A stretch of 16,341 nt of DNA from assembly GCA_903953985.1 (NCBI GenBank), contig CAJBLW010000201.1, forward strand, positions 1-16,341, given 5' to 3'. The position numbers were made by a program, and so were the translations under genes. How positions within the stretch are numbered: the stretch's first letter is position 1; every line of letters starts with the position of its first letter. Source of the stretch: an uncultured Burkholderiales bacterium (lineage in GTDB: Bacteria; Pseudomonadota; Gammaproteobacteria; Burkholderiales; Burkholderiaceae_C). The notes beneath the pieces were generated by a model, which did not search any database, was not told the DNA's origin, and was given only the letters and a program-made list of their open reading frames with translations. This document shows positions 13,576 to 16,341 of the stretch, piece by piece.

Positions 13576-14970
13576 ATGAACATTGACCAGCTCGAGCCAC
13601 ACACTTTCTCCAAGTTATTGGGGGTGGTTTCGGATGTGAGCCTGATCATCAATGGTCAAGGTGTGATCGAGGATGTGTCAACAGGACAGGACATGATGGC
13701 GTCCTTGGGCTGCCAAGCTTGGATTGGCAAGCGCTGGAAAGACACAGTCACGGTGGAAAGTAAACAAAAAATTCAAGACTTGCTCCAAGTTCAAACCGAT
13801 ACCCCGTCCCTCCTGTGGCGGCATGTGAACCATCCCACGCCCTCGGGTGGGGAGGCCGCCATCCAGTACATCACGGTCAACCTCAAAGGGAATAAGCTGC
13901 TGGCTGTGGGGCGCAATCTGGAGCGTTTGGCCGAGCTGCAACGCCGTCTGGTGGAGACGCAACAGTCGGTGGAGCGTGACTATTTGAGGCTGCGGCATAT
14001 TGAGGCGCGTTACCGCGTTTTGTTTGAAACCTCACCAGAAGCGGTGATGATGGTCGATGCCCATTCTTTCCGTTTGCTGGAAGTCAATGTCGGTGCGCAA
14101 GCGCTCTTCAAAGACACCGGCAAGCGCTCAGTTGGGCGGGATTTTCGTGAGTGCTTCGAGGTGGGGAACCAAGGTGAAGTTCAGGCCTTGCTCAGGACCG
14201 CACTGGCTACCGGTCGTATTGAAATGTGTTCAGCGAGCATGTTGGGTTCAACTTCGGTAATGACGGTCTCTGCCTCGGTCTTCCGGCAAGAAGGCGGTGC
14301 GCAGTTTTTGGTCCGATTGACTCCGCAAGAAAGCTCGGCAGCTTTAGGCCTTGAATCAGACACGGCGGCCGTTCTGAGTCAGGCCATGGCGCATTTCCCA
14401 GATGGCTGGCTGCTCACGGACACCTCAGGCATGGTCAAAAGTGTCAATGAAGAAGGTATGGCTCTTTTGGGTTTGACGGCCGCATCCCAAGTGATCGGAC
14501 AACCTCTTGAGCGCTGGTTGGTCAGGGGTGCTGTCGATTGGGGTGTCCTGAACACATCATTGAAGCAACAATTGACGGTGCGCAATTTCGCCACCGAAGT
14601 GACCACTTTGTCGGGCATGACCTTGCCCGTGGAGATCTCAGCGGTTTATTTGGCCAAGCCAAAGCCGTTGTACGCTGTGTTTGTTCGAGACATGGACCGC
14701 CGCATGCAAGGGAATTCCCTTGTTGCTCAGGCGCTTCCCAACCCCTTTTTAGAGTTGTCGCAGTTGGTGGGGCGTCGGCCCATCAAGGACATTGTGGGCG
14801 ATACGGTGGACACCATCGAGCGCATGTGCATTGAGGCGGCGCTGGAACTCACGCACAACAACCGCGCCTCCGCCGCCGAAATGTTGGGGCTCTCGCGGCA
14901 AAGCCTGTATGTCAAGTTGCGTCGCTTTGGCATTTTGTCGGACAACGACCCTGACGCATCAACCCCTTGA
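13576..14970 (+). CDS. ppsR: PpsR/CrtJ redox- and light-responsive repressor of photosynthesis genes
   Basis: The protein has 464 residues, the same as or very near well-studied PpsR proteins. The N-terminal region (about 1-120, SKLLGVVSDVSLIINGQGVI) is PAS-like. A linker helix at about 118-145 leads to PAS1 (RYRVLFETSPEAVMMVDAHS) and then PAS2 (FPDGWLLTDTSGMVKSVNEE). The C-terminal Fis-type helix-turn-helix is at about 405-452 (ERMCIEAALELTHNN, AAEMLGLSRQSLYVKLRRFG). PpsR binds TGT-N12-ACA and represses bch, crt and antenna genes under oxygen, antagonised by PpaA/AerR. Cys418 in the HTH matches the redox cysteine of Rhodobacter PpsR/CrtJ, but no cysteine lies between residues 219 and 417, so the second redox cysteine appears absent. 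There is no strong ribosome site before the ATG. Confidence 0.96.
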   Translation: MNIDQLEPHTFSKLLGVVSDVSLIINGQGVIEDVSTGQDMMASLGCQAWIGKRWKDTVTVESKQKIQDLLQVQTDTPSLLWRHVNHPTPSGGEAAIQYITVNLKGNKLLAVGRNLERLAELQRRLVETQQSVERDYLRLRHIEARYRVLFETSPEAVMMVDAHSFRLLEVNVGAQALFKDTGKRSVGRDFRECFEVGNQGEVQALLRTALATGRIEMCSASMLGSTSVMTVSASVFRQEGGAQFLVRLTPQESSAALGLESDTAAVLSQAMAHFPDGWLLTDTSGMVKSVNEEGMALLGLTAASQVIGQPLERWLVRGAVDWGVLNTSLKQQLTVRNFATEVTTLSGMTLPVEISAVYLAKPKPLYAVFVRDMDRRMQGNSLVAQALPNPFLELSQLVGRRPIKDIVGDTVDTIERMCIEAALELTHNNRASAAEMLGLSRQSLYVKLRRFGILSDNDPDASTP

Positions 14971-14978
14971 TGGCGGAG

Positions 14979-14996
14979 TGTCTCAATTATTTTACA
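14979..14996. promoter_or_regulatory. PpsR/CrtJ operator 1 upstream of bchG
   Basis: TGTCTCAATTATTTTACA is an exact TGT-N12-ACA match with little extra symmetry. It begins 8 bp after the ppsR stop and is followed 5 bp later by a second exact match. A pair of exact sites in a 77-bp intergenic region is far above chance. Confidence 0.75.
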
Positions 14997-15007
14997 CTTA
15001 GTGTAAA
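14991..15007. repeat. Palindrome TTTACAC-TTA-GTGTAAA between the two bchG operators
   Basis: Seven-base arms surround a 3-bp centre. The left arm is the right half of operator 1 and the right arm is the left half of operator 2, so the element interlocks the two TGT-N12-ACA sites. It could be a third binding arrangement for the same protein, a site for another dimeric regulator, or a by-product of two matching half-sites. No T-run follows, so it is not a typical terminator for ppsR. Confidence 0.6.
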
Positions 15008-15019
15008 CATTGATTGACA
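15002..15019. promoter_or_regulatory. PpsR/CrtJ operator 2 overlapping the bchG -35 element
   Basis: TGTAAACATTGATTGACA is an exact TGT-N12-ACA match with partial inner symmetry. Its right half contains the TTGACA (15014-15019) that serves as the candidate bchG -35 hexamer, the usual geometry for repression by CrtJ/PpsR. Together with operator 1 it forms a 41-bp regulatory block. Confidence 0.8.
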
Positions 15020-15041
15020 ACATCGGAAGTCTTCTCATAAT
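15014..15041 (+). promoter_or_regulatory. Candidate sigma70 promoter of bchG
   Basis: A consensus -35 TTGACA (15014-15019) is followed after 16 bp by CATAAT (15036-15041), matching the -10 consensus at five of six positions. The expected start point, about 6-8 nt after the -10, falls on or next to the bchG ATG at 15048, which predicts a leaderless or almost leaderless mRNA. Confidence 0.6.
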
Positions 15042-15047
15042 GGGCGC

Positions 15048-15971
15048 ATGGACACCCAGAGCCTTGAACTGACAAAACCGCTGATCCGGCCGCGTTTGCG
15101 CACTGTGGCGGAGTTGCTCAAACCGATCACTTGGTTTCCACCGGTATGGGCTTTTGCCTGTGGTGCCGTCGCCTCGGGCCAAAGCCTGTCAGACCATTGG
15201 TTGTTGATTTGTTTGGGACTGATTCTGACCGGGCCCCTGGTTTGCGCCAGCAGCCAAGCGGTGAATGACTGGTTTGATCGCCATGTGGACGCCATCAATG
15301 AACCGCAAAGGCCGATACCTTCAGGCCGAATGCCTGGCCAATGGGGCTTGGGCATCGCCGTCTTGTGGACGGTTCTGTCTTTGCTGTGGGCCACCATGAT
15401 GGGCACTTGGGGCTTTGTGGCTTGCGCCCTGGCCATTGCCTTGTCTTGGGCCTACAGCACGCCTCCGGTGCGGCTGAAAAATAATGGTTGGTATGGCAAT
15501 GCGGCATGTGCGCTCAGTTACGAAGGCTTGGCATGGCTGACTGGCACGGCCGTCATGTTGGGTGGTGCGTGGCCGGGCGAGAAGGCGATTTACTTGGCCC
15601 TGCTGTACAGCTTGGGTGCCCACGGCATCATGACCTTGAACGACTTCAAGGCCATCGAGGGAGACCGGCAAATGGGGGTGGCCTCTTTGCCCGTTCAGCT
15701 GGGGGCCTCGGGCGCGGCGCGTGTGGCCTGTGTGCTGATGTGGCTGCCCCAAGTGGCGGTCGCTGCGCTCCTGATGCATTGGCAATTGCCTTGGCATGCC
15801 TTGGCTGTGCTGGTCTTGAGTTTCTTGCAGTGGCCCTTGATGTGGAAATTTCTGAAGCAACCGATTGAGCGGGCTTTGTATGTCAGTGCTTTTGGGGTGC
15901 CCCTGTTTGTCAGCGGCATGATGGTCAGTGCCTGGGGCTTGCGCCAGATCAATGCGCTGGGGGTCTCATGA
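15048..15971 (+). CDS. bchG: Bacteriochlorophyll synthase (chlorophyllide polyprenyl transferase) BchG
   Basis: This 307-residue integral membrane prenyltransferase of the UbiA superfamily attaches geranylgeranyl or phytyl to bacteriochlorophyllide a. The first Asp-rich motif, NDWFDRHVDAINEPQRPIPS (about 73-92), has Asp74, Asp77 and Asp81. The second, LNDFKAIEGDRQMGVASLP (about 196-214), has Asp198 and Asp205. The N-terminal LLKPITWFPPVWAFACG is typical of BchG. Several hydrophobic segments fill the rest. No Shine-Dalgarno sequence precedes the ATG at 15048, and the candidate promoter is so close that the mRNA may be leaderless. No other in-frame ATG precedes the conserved N-terminus. The stop overlaps the next gene as ATGA. 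Confidence 0.96.
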   Translation: MDTQSLELTKPLIRPRLRTVAELLKPITWFPPVWAFACGAVASGQSLSDHWLLICLGLILTGPLVCASSQAVNDWFDRHVDAINEPQRPIPSGRMPGQWGLGIAVLWTVLSLLWATMMGTWGFVACALAIALSWAYSTPPVRLKNNGWYGNAACALSYEGLAWLTGTAVMLGGAWPGEKAIYLALLYSLGAHGIMTLNDFKAIEGDRQMGVASLPVQLGASGAARVACVLMWLPQVAVAALLMHWQLPWHALAVLVLSFLQWPLMWKFLKQPIERALYVSAFGVPLFVSGMMVSAWGLRQINALGVS

Positions 15972-16341
15972 ACGCTCAAATCTTTGGTTGGTTGGATATC
16001 ATCCGTTTGGGCCTCATCCAAGCTTGTTTGGGGGCGGTGGTGGTGGTGACGACCTCCACCCTCAACCGCATCATGGTGGTTGAGTTGGCACTGCCCGCGT
16101 TGTTGCCGGGTTTTTTGGTGGCTTGGCATTACACAGTGCAGATGGTGCGTCCACGCATGGGCTTTGGCGCAGACCAGGGTCGGCGCAGCACGCCTTGGAT
16201 GATGGGTGGCATGGTCGTCTTGGGGATGGGCGGTGTGCTGGCGGCCTTGGCGACCCTGTGGATGGCCACTTCGCTTTGGCAAGGCATGGCCTTGGCCATG
16301 CTGGCCTTCAGTCTGATCGGCTTGGGTGTGAGCGCTTGTGG
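15968..16341 (+). CDS. PucC/BCH-family MFS-like transporter, N-terminal part (partial)
   Basis: The ATG overlaps the bchG stop and the frame stays open for 124 codons to the right edge. Hydrophobic segments and TSTLNRIMVVELALPALLPG, followed by RPRMGFGADQGRRSTPWMMG, mark it as a member of the PucC/LhaA (BCH) family, and it is visibly related to LhaA at 2285-3721. In many purple-bacterial clusters a pucC-like gene of about 430 codons (orf428/bch2-like) stands between bchG and bchP; bchP would be expected next but is outside the window. Its role is probably pigment handling or antenna assembly at the membrane. I leave the symbol empty because naming within this family is inconsistent. Confidence 0.88.
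   Translation, partial: MNAQIFGWLDIIRLGLIQACLGAVVVVTTSTLNRIMVVELALPALLPGFLVAWHYTVQMVRPRMGFGADQGRRSTPWMMGGMVVLGMGGVLAALATLWMATSLWQGMALAMLAFSLIGLGVSAC

Noticed and set aside
15009..15022. FNR-like site TTGATTGACAACAT upstream of bchG
   Set aside because: The left half matches TTGAT, but the right half matches ATCAA at only three of five positions, and the bases are explained by the PpsR operator and -35 hexamer.
15695..16282. Long open frame on the minus strand opposite bchG and the pucC-like gene (195 codons)
   Set aside because: It is antisense to two recognised genes, is rich in His, Gln and Arg as expected from the complement of membrane-protein codons, and has no family resemblance or ribosome site.
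1..16341. Mobile elements, CRISPR arrays, tRNA/rRNA genes, or a new gene system
   Set aside because: I searched by eye for spaced repeats, transposase-like frames, terminal inverted repeats and RNA genes and found none. Nearly all the sequence is accounted for by known photosynthesis genes in a standard order.

Overview
The window is a segment of the photosynthesis gene cluster (PGC) of a purple, bacteriochlorophyll a-type proteobacterium. Every protein-coding gene I can support belongs to bacteriochlorophyll synthesis, reaction-centre assembly, or their redox and light control. The gene order (acsF-puhCBA-lhaA-bchMLHBNF reading left to right, then divergent ppaA-ppsR-bchG-pucC-like), the protein sequences and the moderate GC content suggest a betaproteobacterium, probably Burkholderiales/Comamonadaceae (Limnohabitans- or Rhodoferax-like). 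The genus is an inference from memory and no search was run. An AcsF-type oxygen-dependent cyclase fits an organism that makes pigment in the presence of oxygen.

Left block (1-12488, minus strand): eleven genes read leftward as one compact superoperon: bchF, bchN, bchB, bchH, bchL, bchM, lhaA, puhA, puhB, puhC and acsF, the last cut by the window edge. Four junctions are ATGA stop/start overlaps (bchF/bchN, bchH/bchL, bchM/lhaA, puhB/puhC). bchB and bchH overlap by 32 nt. The other gaps are 11-46 bp. BchH, BchM and AcsF catalyse Mg insertion, methylation and ring-E closure. BchN, BchB and BchL form the dark protochlorophyllide reductase, and BchF hydrates the 3-vinyl group. PuhA is the reaction-centre H subunit. 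LhaA, PuhB and PuhC are membrane assembly factors. One transcript therefore couples pigment supply to reaction-centre assembly.

Right block (about 12595-16341, plus strand): ppaA (AerR-like, B12-binding-type antirepressor), ppsR (CrtJ/PpsR repressor with PAS domains and a Fis-type helix-turn-helix), bchG (bacteriochlorophyll synthase) and the start of a second PucC/LhaA-family transporter gene.

Regulation: PpsR/CrtJ operators (TGT-N12-ACA) lie in the bchF/ppaA divergent region (one near-perfect palindrome plus one degenerate copy), as a pair upstream of bchG, and once inside the end of ppaA upstream of ppsR. The cluster thus encodes its own repressor and antirepressor beside the operators they probably act on. 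No stretch over 300 bp lacks a gene. I see no mobile element, CRISPR array, RNA gene or convincing new system. The points most worth a second look are a four-cysteine motif in BchH, a probable leaderless bchG transcript, an interlocking palindrome between the bchG operators, the intragenic operator before ppsR, and a PpsR that lacks the second redox cysteine.
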